In this document: in pieces, positions 19,576-30,568 of the stretch | Layout: each line of letters starts with the position of its first letter | Numbering within the stretch: position 1 is the first letter of the stretch | From: Saprolegnia diclina VS20 | Lineage: Eukaryota; Oomycota; Saprolegniomycetes; Saprolegniales; Saprolegniaceae | Length of the DNA: 64,000 nucleotides | Assembly: GCF_000281045.1 (NCBI RefSeq) | Contig: NW_008246075.1 | Coordinates: forward strand, 181,476-245,475 | Direction of reading: 5' to 3' | Notes under the pieces: model-generated | What the model saw: only the letters and a program-made list of their open reading frames with translations | Told to the model about the DNA's origin: nothing | Database searches by the model: none | Made by a program: the position numbers and the translations under genes

Positions 19576-20945
19576 ATGTTCGGCCAGGCGGCGACGTACG
19601 AGGGGAAGCGCATCGCGCGTTGTGTGGATGCCATCTACGGCGAAAGCGATCAGCAGCGCTTCGTTGTGGGTACGTGCTCGCCGAGCACGAAGAAGCCCAA
19701 CCAGCTGCACCTCCTTGACGCCAACCTCTGCCTCCTTCGGGCGTACTCGCACGCGAGCCCGCTGCAGCACTTTGCCATGTGCCCTTTGCCGCAGCGCGCT
19801 CATACGATTCTAACAACGTTCACATCTGGTACAGCATGCGGCTTGTTCTTGTCGTCGACTCAGAGCCGTCTCTGTGCTAGAGCGCAACGAACCGACGTTT
19901 GCCGTCTGGAAGCTCGAGAGCGTCGAAGATCCCATCGCAACGTCTGTAGACACACCGGCCCAAATGACGCTGGCGTCTCAAACGACCATGGAATCGGCCA
20001 TTACCAAGTACGATAGTGCGAGGAAGATGAGGAGTGCGTCATGTGGAATAGGGCGATTTGGAATCCTCACGAGGACTCGAGCGGAGCAGCGATTGCGTCT
20101 CTCAACGCGACGTCCATCGCGACATGGGCGCTTGCGGAGGGTGGCGCAGCTTGCAAGGTTGGATGACAGTGCCCGGCAATGCCTCTCTTAGTGGTGCTGG
20201 TAGGAGACATCCAAGGTCCCGCTTGGCGAAGGCAAACAGTTGACAGGCGTAACATGGGACCCGCACCATCGACACAACATCACCGCTACGGTGGACGAGG
20301 CTATTCAGTCGTGGGATCTTCGCTCTGGCAAGTACGAAGCACTGGCCCCGTTGCTCGACTGAAGCTTATGGTCTAGGCATGCGCACGCGATTGAAGATGC
20401 GCACTTGGGGTGCACGCGCGATGTCGACTACAACCCGAACAAGCCGTATTACATTGCAAGCGGTGGTGACGACGGCAAAGTCAAATTCTGGGACCTGCGC
20501 AAGCCGCAGACGGCGTTGCTGACTCTCTCCGGCCACAGCCATTGGTTCCAGCTCCTAGCGTCAAGCCATCATCTCAGTCGGTATCCTAGGGTCTGGTGCG
20601 TCAAGTACAACCGGTTCCACGACCAGCTTGTGCTCTCGTCCAGCTCTGATAGCCTTGTGAACCTCTGGCGTGTCTCGTCGATCTCGTCAGCGCCCCTGCT
20701 CGAGATGGATGACGACGACTCGTACGTGGTATCCGCCGAGTTGCAAGCGCGAGATGCATCTGTGTAGGGAGCAAGGCATTGATGTTGGTGATGCCAGGAT
20801 CAAAAGCTACGAAGAGCACGAAGATAGCGTGTACTCGGTTGCGTGGGGCTCGGCCGACTCGTGGCTCTTTGCCTCCGTCTCGTACAGCGGTCGCGTCGTA
20901 CTCAATCAAGTTCCATCGACCGAGAAGTACCGCATCTTGCTTTAA
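19576..20945 (+). CDS. EIPR1: EIPR1 (TSSC1)-type WD40 protein
   Basis: WD40 propeller protein that in animals works with the EARP/GARP tethering complex in endosomal and dense-core-vesicle traffic. Exons read in order: [49 protein letters not shown], a middle exon with [89 protein letters not shown], then [20 protein letters not shown], ending STEKYRILL. These follow human EIPR1 block by block, including the characteristic end (YHILL in human). Seven or so small introns. The start has the same spacing as the family. It is convergent with the 5-FCL gene, whose stop lies 22 bp away. Confidence 0.93.
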
Positions 20946-20966
20946 TCGTAAAACGCGATCGCACGA

Positions 20967-21750
20967 TTAACTACGCGCGCTGCTTCGAAGGATACCTTGA
21001 GGCGTTGCGACCATGTCGAGCACCTTGTCATGACCACTAGTTGGGACGGCGTCCACAATCTGCGCTTCGAGGGCAATGCCCTACGCACGTCGTTACCGCA
21101 AGCAACCCACACGGAGAATCGACGCGTACGATGGTAACGGGGAGCTTCCCGCCATTTCGACTGGCATACCGCTCGAAAAAGCAGTCTATATCCGCAGTGC
21201 AAACACAAGCGAACGACTAGTCTTTGCGTGTACCGTAGTAGCCCTTCCCGTGGCCGAGCCGGTTGCAGCGATGGTCAAAAGCAACGCCGGGGACGAGCAC
21301 GATGTCGACGTCTAGTGCGTCCAGTGCATCGATTCGTGCAAGACCACTGGGCAAACTTGGCGGCGGCTCGGGAATCCCCCACTTGCTCTAGTGATCTCGT
21401 GGCATCGCAAGCGCTGGCATGGAAGCCAGTACCTTGGGAAACGTCGTCATTTCGGCCGTCGAATCAACACGCAGCATGACCATGTCTTCCGACTTGGCGC
21501 CGATGACTTTGGGGACGTAGATCGTTTTTCCCGCCGCAAAGAGCGCGTCCACGAGCGTTGACGTCTTGGCTTCGGCCTCCATCGCAAGATAGATGCTCAC
21601 GCTGCGCGCATCGCGGAAGACGTCGAGGGCGACGACGTGCTGTGTGAGCGCTTCGCTCTGCTCGACCACCTCGTCGCGTGAGAGGGTGCGCAGGAGCCCC
21701 GCAATGCGCTTGCGCAGCACTGTCTTCTGGCTGCGAATGTCGGCGAGCAT
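20967..21750 (-). CDS. MTHFS: 5-formyltetrahydrofolate cyclo-ligase
   Basis: Converts 5-formyl-THF to 5,10-methenyl-THF with ATP. Exon 1 begins MLADIRSQKTVLRKRIAGLL and runs to AEMTTFPK. A 45-nt intron (GTACTGG...CACTAG) joins it to SKWGIPEPP. Then comes LDVDIVLVPGVAFDHRCNRL followed by GHGKGYYD, the family signature (G.G.GYYDrf), whose last codon spans the next intron. Exon 3 begins CFFERYASRNGGKLPV. The last exon gives IALEAQIVDAVPTSGHDKVL and stops after ATPQGILRSSARS at 20967. The HD of SGHDKVLD is the conserved late motif. About 200 residues, normal for the family. Cytosolic or mitochondrial; I see no clear targeting peptide. Confidence 0.92.
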
Positions 21751-21877
21751 CTCGTAGTAATCTCCTATCCGGACGCTTGGAACAGTGTCTTGAACAGAGT
21801 ATTCGAGTGATCTGAGAACAGAGTTTGGCGGGTCAAGGATAAATATGCGTTGTGTTATCTTGGCTACAAATATATCT

Positions 21878-24257
21878 CTATGGCGTCCGCTCGTACGTGT
21901 CCATGGAGCTCGACTCGAGGCGCCAGTCGCCGGGGTAGTTGAGCCGCGCCACCGCTGTCAGCGGATCGTCGCTCGCGTCGGGGCACTTGCAGACCTATGG
22001 TTCGACATGAATATTTTGAACGAAGAAAGAGGACGACCTCGAGGACGTTGTGGATCTCGAGCAGATGCGGGTGGTCCGGGTGCGTGCGAAAGTGCCGCGT
22101 GAGACGCTTCCGCATCGATGCCGAGTCGGCTTCGTCCGCGGGCCAGTAGTAGTACTCGAGCGTGACCGTATTGTCTCGGAAGTTGCGCTTCCCGAGGTAC
22201 CCCACGAGCTGTGTGCACTCGGACCGGAGACCATACGGCGACTGGCCCAAGTGCCGGTGCTTGCCGCAGAGTTTGTGGATAATGTGGGACGTGCCAACGC
22301 TCCCCGGCCACAGAATCTAGTTCGCATGAGGCACTCTTCTTCATCTTCGGACATCGTACCAGCATCTCGTCGCCGCGGTCGTCGATGCTCCACGTACGCG
22401 ACGCGACGTCGGTCAAGAGCCGGTAGAGCCACGACGGGTGACGCTGCGGCTGCATGCGGCACTGCAGGGAGAGGCGCGTCCACTTGCCCGTGAGCGAAGA
22501 AAAGGCGTTCTACATGCATACATATCATGAGCCTTCGATAGAATCGACCTCTCTCTATACGTTTTTGAGTGTTGGGCTCCACTGCGGCGCTGTCGAGGAC
22601 GACGCCAAAGCAGCCACGAGCTCCTTCCCGAGGTAAAGCGCATCAACGGACGGCTCCGTCGCATAAGTCCTCGCCGGAAGCAGCTCCTTGTACTTTTCTC
22701 CAAGCTCGTGCACGAATGTGCTTGCGACGTACTCGACGAGATCACTCATTGTGTGGCACTGTGTCGGAAGCTCTTGTGCCATGAGCACGAGCTCGTCCTC
22801 GAAGAAGCGAAGGAAGGTGCTGTACGCCTCGAGCAAGTCCTTGGGGTGTCGCAAGACAAAGTCCCGAAGCTTGGCGAGGAATCCACGCGCGATGGCTCGC
22901 TCGACACCCGCGACAAGCACGGAGAAGACGCCTTCCATTGGCGACCCGCACGTGATGCGCGGGCACGACAGCGGCAGCTCGAGCGTGAGCGACTTGACAA
23001 AGAAAAAGTGGAACGGCGTCAGCGAAAAGTACTTGCGCGTGACGCGCCCGTTGTCATCGTCGCTCTCCCGCCCCGCCGTATGGAAATCGGCGACGCGGCT
23101 TAGCACTTGCACGAGGAAATACACGTCGTTGGCGCGCTGGACGAGCGAGGAGAGCCCAAGCAGCGGCGGCAGCGCGCGCCCTTGAATCGCCGCCGACGGC
23201 GACACGTGCTGAAGCCGCGCAATTTTTTCCGTCACGCGGGGCGAGTTGGGGTTGAGGAGGCATAGAATATCTATGTTTCTCATGAGCAAACCATCGCGAG
23301 TGCCGGCCACTATACCCCGCTTGCGACTGGATTTGGCAGAAGACTCGTTCTTCTCCTTGCGCTCCGACGACGACGACGAGCATGTCACTTCGTCCTACAG
23401 TCACGAAGCTTTGAGTCGTTAGCTCGCATGCAAAGTAGAGGTACCTCGTCCACGTCGACGGGCGACGGTACGTTCACCACGCTATGGCGCTCGAGGCGAG
23501 TCTGCTTGCGCACGACACGACTCGACCGAATGTGAAAGTCGTTGCTTTGAATCGTCTCAATGCACTCGATCTCATTTGCTCCCGCGACCGGCCGGAAAAA
23601 GAAGACCTAACTCGATGAGAGTCGGCGTTGTGCCATGGAAGAAGTACCTTGAGGCAGTGCGTGTACTTGTTCCCGACGCGGGACGAGAACCAGCCGTAGT
23701 GCCAGCACTGTCGATCACCGTTGATGACAAATTGCGCCGTCGAAGCGTCCGGCAGTCGCTGCCGCGCGCCCGGGAAGATCGGGCCGAAGAGATTGTCCTT
23801 TGTCTTGACGAGCGACTCGAAATCCGCCACGCGGTACCGCTTGCCAACAGCAAAGGCAATCGGCGCGTCTTCCTTGCCACTGCTATCGTGCGCATACGGG
23901 CTCAGGTTCTGGCGCTGCTTCTCGTGGTCGTAGTCGTTGCACGCAAAGTAGCTGTACACGAGCGTGCACTCGGGCACGTCGCACTCGACCGCAACGCCCG
24001 TCCCGCAGAATGTCTTGGTTCGATGGCCGCGGCAGCAATGCGGAAAGCACCTAGCGTACGAAAGGCTTAGTGACGAAGTGAGGCGCGTGGCTGTGTCCAA
24101 GGTACCTCAGGCTCTTGAGGCCGCCCGCCTTGTTGGTCCTACAACGCAGTGGGCGTGACTAGCAAGTCTTGGTAGTGGCGGCGTACCGGATGTAGTCGGA
24201 GCGAAAGAGTTCGTCCTTGCAGCACGCGTGGGCTGTGACGAAGCGGGCGCCGGCCAT
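21878..24257 (-). CDS. Unrecognised large protein with Cys/His-rich N-terminal domain
   Basis: Confident splicing of the 5' part: MAGARFVTAHACCKDELFRS is followed by introns GTACGCC...TTGTAG (48 nt) and GTACC...GCTAG, joining DYIRTNKAGGLKSLRCFPHC and then CRGHRTKTFCGTG, ECDVPECTLVYSYFACNDYD. The next stretch contains VGKRYRVADFESLVKTKDNL, FGPIFPGARQRLPDASTAQF, QCWHYGWFSSRVGNKYTHCL and NDFHIRSSRVVRKQ. A second half is a long helical domain (22590-23300; FHFFFVKSLTLELPLS, PKDLLEAYSTFLRFFEDELV). A third region is strand-rich (21878-22500; DRGDEMLVRCPKMKK, GYLGKRNFRDNTVTLEYYYW), ending SSMDTYERTP. No family comes to mind. The Cys/His spacing suggests zinc binding, and WYGWF-like aromatic clusters suggest a beta fold. 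Extra 5' exons may lie at 24258-24600. Confidence 0.5.
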
Positions 24258-24625
24258 CGCTCTTGTCTCGACGTTCCGATGTTGGGCTATTTCGGAAACT
24301 GATATCGGGCCCAGTATGGGTGGATGCGTCCGGATACGAATGCACCCAGCGGAAAAATTCAGGCCCGAAGTGCAATTACACACGGCGAGGGTCCGAAGCT
24401 CCGACTTGGCTCCACGATCTTTGTCGACCACGAGCTTCTGCAAAGCTGAACGCAGGACAGGCCTCACTCAACCGTCCACACTCGTCGATTCGGGCAGGCG
24501 CCACATCCGAGCGTGGTACAGTGTAGCAGCCCCGGCCTCTTGGCCACTCATCTGCCACCAGGTGGCGGAAGCTAGACGCAAAAAGAATATCTATTGTTTC
24601 GCATTGTCGCTGACCCGCGCTCGCT
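24258..24625 (-). other. Possible 5' exons of the upstream-unresolved Cys-rich gene
   Basis: Between the Met at 24257 and the YKT6 stop at 24626 the minus strand has an open frame with LQKLVVDKDRGAKSELRTLA and a candidate first exon MSGQEAGAATLYHARMWRLP. They could be 5' exons of the Cys-rich gene or its promoter region. Not resolvable by eye. Confidence 0.3.
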
Positions 24626-25377
24626 CTACATGACGACGCAGCAGCTATTCGTCTTCTTCGCTTGCTTGTAAAACACCTTGGACTGGCTGCTCAGATCCGC
24701 CGATTTCGAAACAAGGTCGTCCAGCTTCTCACCGCGTTCCAGCACGCTGTCAATCGTCTTGGACAAGACCGCCGTCGTTTCGTCGAGCTCCTTCTGGATG
24801 GCCGAGATCTTGTCGGCCTTCGTCGGGTCCTGGTAGTCCTCAAGCGCCTTTGTCAGCGGTGCCCAATCCAAACTGCCGTTGCCCGGGTTCTGCGCCCACG
24901 ACCCGTTCGTCTCCTTGTTGTACTCTTCGAGCATCTTGTTCATGAGCGCAAACGCGACGCGTGGCGGGTAGTCTTGGTCGCACACCACAATCCCGGCGAG
25001 GCCGTCTTGGCGGACGTACACGTGGCAGTTGTACTCTAAGCAGACACCGCGTGGGCATCTCTTTCCACATCAATGGCTGCGTACCTTCGTGCTGAATGGA
25101 CTGGCGCTGGCCCTTCTGTGTCCGCTCAACGAACGTGCGGCTGAAGAACGTGATCATCTCCCGAACGCTACCCCAGTCGCATGAGCGATGATGGCTTCCT
25201 GCCGATCGCGACGTACCCGGAGCGCTTGAAATAAGTAAACGAGTTGAGGTCGAACGCGTTGGCGAGGATAATGGGCTTCGTCCCCGCTTCCTGGCGGAGG
25301 ACACCTATACATTCTCGCTGTGAACCTCGCGCGTCGTCGCCATCGTCGCTCGTACCGAGGGACACAATCTTCACCAT
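24626..25377 (-). CDS. YKT6: YKT6-type R-SNARE
   Basis: Longin-domain R-SNARE used in ER-Golgi, vacuolar and autophagosome fusion. N-terminal longin exons: MVKIVSLGTSDDGDDARGSQ, then TKPIILANAFDLNSFTYFKR, then SVREMITFFSRTFVERTQKG, then EYNCHVYVRQDGLAGIVVCD and PRVAFALMNKMLEEYNKETN. The SNARE motif (KISAIQKELDETTAVLSKTI then DSVLERGEKLDDLVSKSADL) has Arg at the zero layer (LERGEKLDDL). The C-terminus NSCCVVM carries the YKT6 double Cys: the CAAX Cys for farnesylation and the preceding Cys for palmitoylation, with no membrane helix. Three small introns. Length and domain order equal known YKT6. Confidence 0.95.
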
Positions 25378-25458
25378 GACCGAGTCGCAGCAAATAAAAA
25401 ATGAACTAGCCAGTAGGCAGCAACGGTATTTTATTATGCCAACGTCGAATAAAAATGC

Positions 25459-26152
25459 CCGGTAAAAACGCAGAAACGCACCCGGTAAAGTTCGAGAGAA
25501 GACATCCCATCAAGTGCGCTTTGGTCGCGGCGAATCGAAACTGCCCACGCGCGCTTGACTCGGCGCCAGCATTCTTGACGACGACAACCACTCGCAGCAG
25601 CGTCGCTTCAACAAGATACCGTGAGAGCTTTTCTTGCGCAAGGAGGCTCGCTGCATTCGCTGGCGGCGCCGGTAACGCACGAACGGCCATTGCACACAGG
25701 CGGTTGGAGACGTTGCCGGTGTGAAACACACACATTCTGCAACGCGGCGCCTCTTGGATTCGCTGCCTCGCTCCTGCGCAGTTATTATAAGTATAGTCGC
25801 AGCTCAGAACTGGCTGCGGTAGTCGCGTAATGCCCAGCAAGACAGAATGCATTACTTTATAAATTGCACAGACGCACGCGCGTGCAATGCAAGACATGCC
25901 GGCTTCTGGGCAGTCGACTGCATGTGAGTTGGGGGCTGCTCATGATAGCCAATAGAGCTCTACATCACGGTGCTGAGCTGGCCTGCAACAAAAATCCCGT
26001 TGAGGCCACGATTCTGACACGCTTTTCAATGCTGCTAAGAAGAAGCAAACTACCGTACAGCCAACATCGGTCGATTCCTCAACTGGGTCGGACTTCGTAG
26101 GTTTTTTCAGGCGGTTAAATATGACGCAGTGCGTTTTTTGCGTTTTTACCGG
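25459..26152. mobile_element. MITE-like non-autonomous DNA element
   Basis: About 694 bp with terminal inverted repeats. The left end CCGGTAAAAACGCAGAAACG (25459-25478, then CA) pairs with the right end (26130-26152), which on the other strand reads CCGGTAAAAACGCAAAAAACGCA apart from a two-site difference. The first 14 bases match exactly. The interior has no convincing transposase, and minus-strand frames in it are Cys/Ala-rich noise. No clear target-site duplication is seen: flanks are AAAAATGC on the left and ATAATTCC on the right. It sits in the shared 5' region between the divergent YKT6 and AFG2B genes, so it may affect both promoters. Superfamily unassigned. Confidence 0.5.
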
Positions 26153-26201
26153 ATAATTCCGTGCGGCCCAATCGTTGGACGGTATCTTGTCATCATCGAG
26201 C

Positions 26202-29035
26202 ATGGGAGTCGCCGTGGCCGTCGCGAGCCAAGAGTTTGACCGATTCACGGCGCGATGCCGCCTGCCTCTGAAGCTCATGGAGGCGCGGCGCTGGTCCAAT
26301 GGTGCGCCGATCGTCGTCTTCTCCGGGACGAAGGCCTACCTCTGCAAGGCCCATGCAACGCGCCACGCAGCGATCGCCTTTGATGCGTCCGTGGCGATCC
26401 CGGCCAGTGCCGTCGCGTCGCTTCGCCGTAGCGCCGTGAATGTAGCACCCTCCGTTGATGTGGCACTTGTTACAGCAAAGCTACAGCCAGCTACAACCGT
26501 CTCGATGGAGCCCGTGGGCATCGCGCCGGAGACAATCAACCGCATGCTGCAGCATGGCGTGTGCCAGCGGCTCCTTCAAGACGCAACCCGCCGCCTCATT
26601 GTCCAGGAATCCGCCGTTGTCTACCTGCCGCTCCCGTCCTACGGCCCGTACGCAGACGCCGATGCGCTTGCCAAGCACCTAAAATTTCGCGTCACGCGAA
26701 CGGCCCCGGCGAATGGACCAGTCCGCATCGTTCGTGCAACACGCGTCAACCTCTTTCGAGCCCAGACATCTCCTGCCTCCGACGGCATGACCGTAGACGC
26801 TCCGTTGCCTGCGCCAACGAGTTCGTCGACATCGATTGGGGGTCTCGACAAAGAGCTGGCGATGATCGAGGAGCTCATTCGGCTGGCTGTCGATCACAAC
26901 GACCTTCCTGCGCGCCTCGGCGTGGCTTTGCCCAAGGGCGTGTTGCTGTCTGGCCCTCCAGGAGTCGGCAAGACGCTTCTCGTCCGTACTGCCACACGCA
27001 ACCTCCAAGGTGTCGTGATTGTGTTGTCGATGCTCGGAGTCAAGCCACTCGTGTAGGCGAATGTCATTTGCAGCTGCATGTCATCAACGGTGCCGAAATT
27101 CTCTCGCGAGGCGTCGGGGAAGCTGAAGCAACGCTTCGCGCCATCTTTGCTGAAGGTCGTGCCTTCACTGCCACGTCACAGCGCCACGTGTTCTGCCTCT
27201 TCCTCGACGAGCTCGATGCGCTCTGCCCCGCGCGCGACACGAGTGCGCGAGCGCACAGCCGCATTGTCGCACAGCTGTTGACGCTAATGGACGGCATCGA
27301 TGCCAAGGACACGGCGCCTCGCGTCCTCGTCTTTGGCGCAACCAACCTCCCCAATGCCATCGACCCCGCGCTCCGGCGCCCTGGTACGCTCTCATTTGCG
27401 TCCTTGACAATTGGATCTCACGCACGTGTAGGACGTTTTGACCGAGAGGTGGCGCTGCGTCCGCCTGATGCTGCCGCGCGCGAAGCTATCCTACGCGTGC
27501 ACCTGCGCCAGATTCCGTTGCCAACGCACGTATCCAGAGATGACGTCGCAGCGCTCTTGGCACCCAAGTGCGAATTTGCAATCGCATCAATCGTGAGATC
27601 ATGTACCACGTAGATGCATTGGCTATGTCGGTGCGGATCTGGCGTCGCTCTGCCGGCAGGCGTGCATCATCGCGTGTCGTCGCCAAGAGACGTCCCGTGC
27701 GTCGCCACCGCGCATCCTCCGTTTCCTGCGCAACCAACAGTTCTCGGCCATGTACTGGGGTTACTGCAGGTGGCCTTCGACTGAGGGTACGCCAGCAAAC
27801 GCATCATCGCCATACCCACAATTGTTTGTAGTCGAAAATCCCGATGATGACGGCGCCTTCGTCACGCCCCAAGACTTTGTGGACGCCATGGCATTGACTC
27901 CGGCGTCGGCGCTCCGAGGCGCCAAAACATTCACGAAAGAATCCTCTGCCACTGTGACATGGGCAGATATTGGCGGCCTGGAGGATGTCAAGCTCTCGCT
28001 GCAGCAAGCCGTCGAGTGGCCGCTTCAGTTTCCCGAGACGTTTACACGCCTCAATCTTAAGGTACCGCCTTCAGCTCGTGCATGGCTACATCTGCGTGTT
28101 TCTAGCCACCGCGGGGTATCCTTTTGTATGGCCCCCCAGGCTGCAGCAAGAGCACTATCGTTCGCGCCTGCGCCTATGCGTCGCACGCAACCTTTCTCAC
28201 GCTCAGCGCCGCCGACGTCTTCTCGCCGTACTTCGGCGACGCTGAAGCGGCGATTCGCCAGGTCTTGGAGCTTGCCCATCTGCATCGTTCTTATCTGCAA
28301 GGAGTAGGTTTTCCGAGATGCGCGGGCGGCGACACCGGCGATCATCTTCATGGATGAAATCGATGCCATCGTGTCCAAGCGAGACTTTGCCGACGGTGGA
28401 TCGGGCGGTTTGTTCGTGGTGCACTGCTCTATCTGATGGCACGGCTAGGCTCTGGCATGGCCCTGCGCGTGCTCTCTACGCTGCTAAACGAGATGGACGG
28501 CGTCGAGGCCACTGATGGTAGCAACGAGTAACTTCGTCGGCATTTTGCTCACGATGTTCGAAAGGATTGCTCGTTATCGGAGCCACCAATCGTCCCGACA
28601 TGATTGATGCAGCGCTGCTTCGTCCCGGTCGCTTCGATCGTGTGCTGTATGTGCCGCTGCCGGAAGCTGCTGATCGACTCCACGTACGATCAATAAACTC
28701 GGCGGCTAGGATTTGATCAACTTCTGTGTAGATTCTCAAGATTCACACGGCGCATGCGCGTCTGTCGGCAGATGTCGACTTGATGGCGATCGCTCACAGC
28801 ACGCCCTACTTTAGCGGCGCCGAGCTCGAGGTATGCAATCACTCTCGTCCAACGATCCTGTGCGTACGGCTTGATCTAGAATGTGTGCCGGGAGGCGGCG
28901 TTGCTCGCACTTCGCGAAGACATAACTGCCGACGCTATCGAGATGCGCCACTTGGTCGCTGCGCAGGCGACCGTCCGCCCCGTCTCGACACCGGCGTCGA
29001 TCGCCCACTACGTTGCGTTTCAAGACGCCGAGTGA
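26202..29035 (+). CDS. AAA+ ATPase AFG2B / SPATA5L1-type
   Basis: Type II AAA ATPase of the AFG2/SPATA5 branch, used in animals with a second AFG2 subunit for cytoplasmic ribosome maturation (release of pre-60S factors). N-domain about residues 1-210. D1: Walker A GPPGVGKT (about 26950), [13 protein letters not shown] (Walker B), [19 protein letters not shown] (sensor 1 and Arg finger region), then [12 protein letters not shown]2: [20 protein letters not shown], Walker [64 protein letters not shown] and [15 protein letters not shown], ending HYVAFQDAE at 29035. The GPPGC[SA]K Walker A and the inserts before D2 favour SPATA5L1 over SPATA5 or CDC48. At least eight small introns. Met at 26202 fits the N-domain; MDGILSSSS at 26175 is possible. 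Confidence 0.88.
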
Positions 29036-29054
29036 GCTAGTTCCTAATCTTCTA

Positions 29055-29992
29055 TTACGTAGTAGCATAGTTTTGACTATCTGCAGCATCAGCAAACCAC
29101 TCGAAGGGAGTGACACCAGCCTCCTTCCAATACGACGGACCATAGTTGACAAGAAGCTGCGTCCCGGGAGCAATCGGCTCCAGCGTTCTCTACCCAAAAC
29201 GCATGAGACGGTGCATACGCGAGCACGGGGAATGCGTACGCAGACGATGTGCAGGAAGCCGCGGTGGAGGACGGACGCAAGCCGGCAGTTGAAGTGACGG
29301 AAACTGTGGTTCACGCACCGGATGATATTGCCGTACTCGTTTGCGCTCACAACCATGTTGCCATCTTCAAAGACCGACGGGTAAGCGAGGCCGTAGCTGT
29401 CAAAGCCGTCGCCTCGGTCGACCTGGACGACGCCCGTGTATTCACCAATGAGCGTGTCGCCAGCGATCGGCGCCGTCGCAAATAATCCGAGCTGCTCTCC
29501 GACACCGGGAATCGAAATCGGCCGCACATCGACAAGCGCGTGCACGGCACCGGCATCGAGCTGCGCGGCGTCGGCTGGCGAGAGTTCTGGAAACTCGGAC
29601 CCGGTCGTGAAGCCCCAGAACCCGTAGTTGCGCAGCTCCGAGGAGCTCTGGAAAAGAAGCTTGGGCGTGTAAATGCAGCGCATGCGGTCACTGGCTTCGT
29701 CATAGGACACTCGTTGACCCTCGAAGGACACGGCGCCGTCAACCTCGTCCGGGTCGCCTCGGTCAAGGCAGTGATGCTGCATCGATCGAGTTTTCAAATT
29801 GCTTGCAACTGGACCAATCAGACAGCGTGCCATCTGCGTTTTATAGGTTGAATTGCTAGACCACGTTTTAACACGGTAAAATCCGTTCGAGTCTGGACCT
29901 TCTCGGTCAACGGGAAGACCCCAACACTGAATTGTATACACCACCCTGAGCACCGATAGCGACCCGCCTGCAATAGTGTCGAGGTGGCTCAC
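29055..29992 (-). CDS. SET-domain protein
   Basis: About 290-300 residues. SET lysine-methyltransferase fold: EQLGLFATAPIAGDTLIGEY (N-terminal SET strand GLFA...GEYTG), DSYGLAYPSVFEDGNMVVSA, then NEYGNIIRCVNHSFRHFNCR, the pseudoknot NHS motif. A small intron (GTCTGCGTACGC...TTGGGTAG) joins GFLHI to RTLEPIAPGTQLLVNYGPSY with the YG motif, ending FEWFADAADSQNYATT. No pre-SET Cys cluster and no post-SET zinc site, so the substrate may be non-histone; ankyrin or other reader domains are absent. The first Met gives an N-terminal arm with no domain. The stop lies 19 bp from the convergent AFG2B stop. Confidence 0.82.
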
Positions 29993-30568
29993 GTGTGCTC
30001 AAGGACGCCGGTGCGCTTGCATGGTCAAGCTGATGTCGCTGGGAATACCCCGAGCCCTAGTGCCGAATCAACAAGCCTTTGAGTTTGCCACTTGACGCCT
30101 CTTGATCTGTTAGAGACTTTTCGCCTCCAATAATATCACACGAACATCGCGTGGTGAGTCGACGTTTGAAAGCGATTTGCTCGATTTATCCGAGCGCGCT
30201 TCATCTTCCCGTACACAGTCCAACGCCACGTTTTCATGTCGTCCGATGGAGTGACCGTTGACCGAAGTGACAGTGCTGGTGCCGCTGATAGGATTCGGGT
30301 GGGACTAGTGGCCTTTCTCCTTCGAGACTCAAACGACTTGGCTCTCCTCATCAACACCAACCATCTCAAAGTTATAATAACGCTGTTTTATTGCTCATCG
30401 CCCCTCGCACGGGCTTTAGTTTTGGCTTGTTAGCCGTCGGCGCTAGGCAGGTGATGACCCCAAGTCGATGGAGTCCGACCGCCCTTTCCTGTTCGGATAG
30501 GTTTCCGGCAGCGGTGGTTTCCGTTTCGACGGAAGAAACCACTTTCACATTCGCCGGGCTCCAACAAG
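29993..30568. other. Divergent promoter region
   Basis: 576 bp between the SET-domain gene and SPAG6 starts. Short open frames on both strands lack protein-like composition. The last 60 bases before SPAG6 are pyrimidine- and GTTTC-rich. No gene called. Confidence 0.5.

Noticed and set aside
25406-25897. 163-residue minus-strand frame inside the MITE-like element
   Set aside because: Crosses the terminal repeat, has low-information Ala/Cys-rich composition and no transposase motif.
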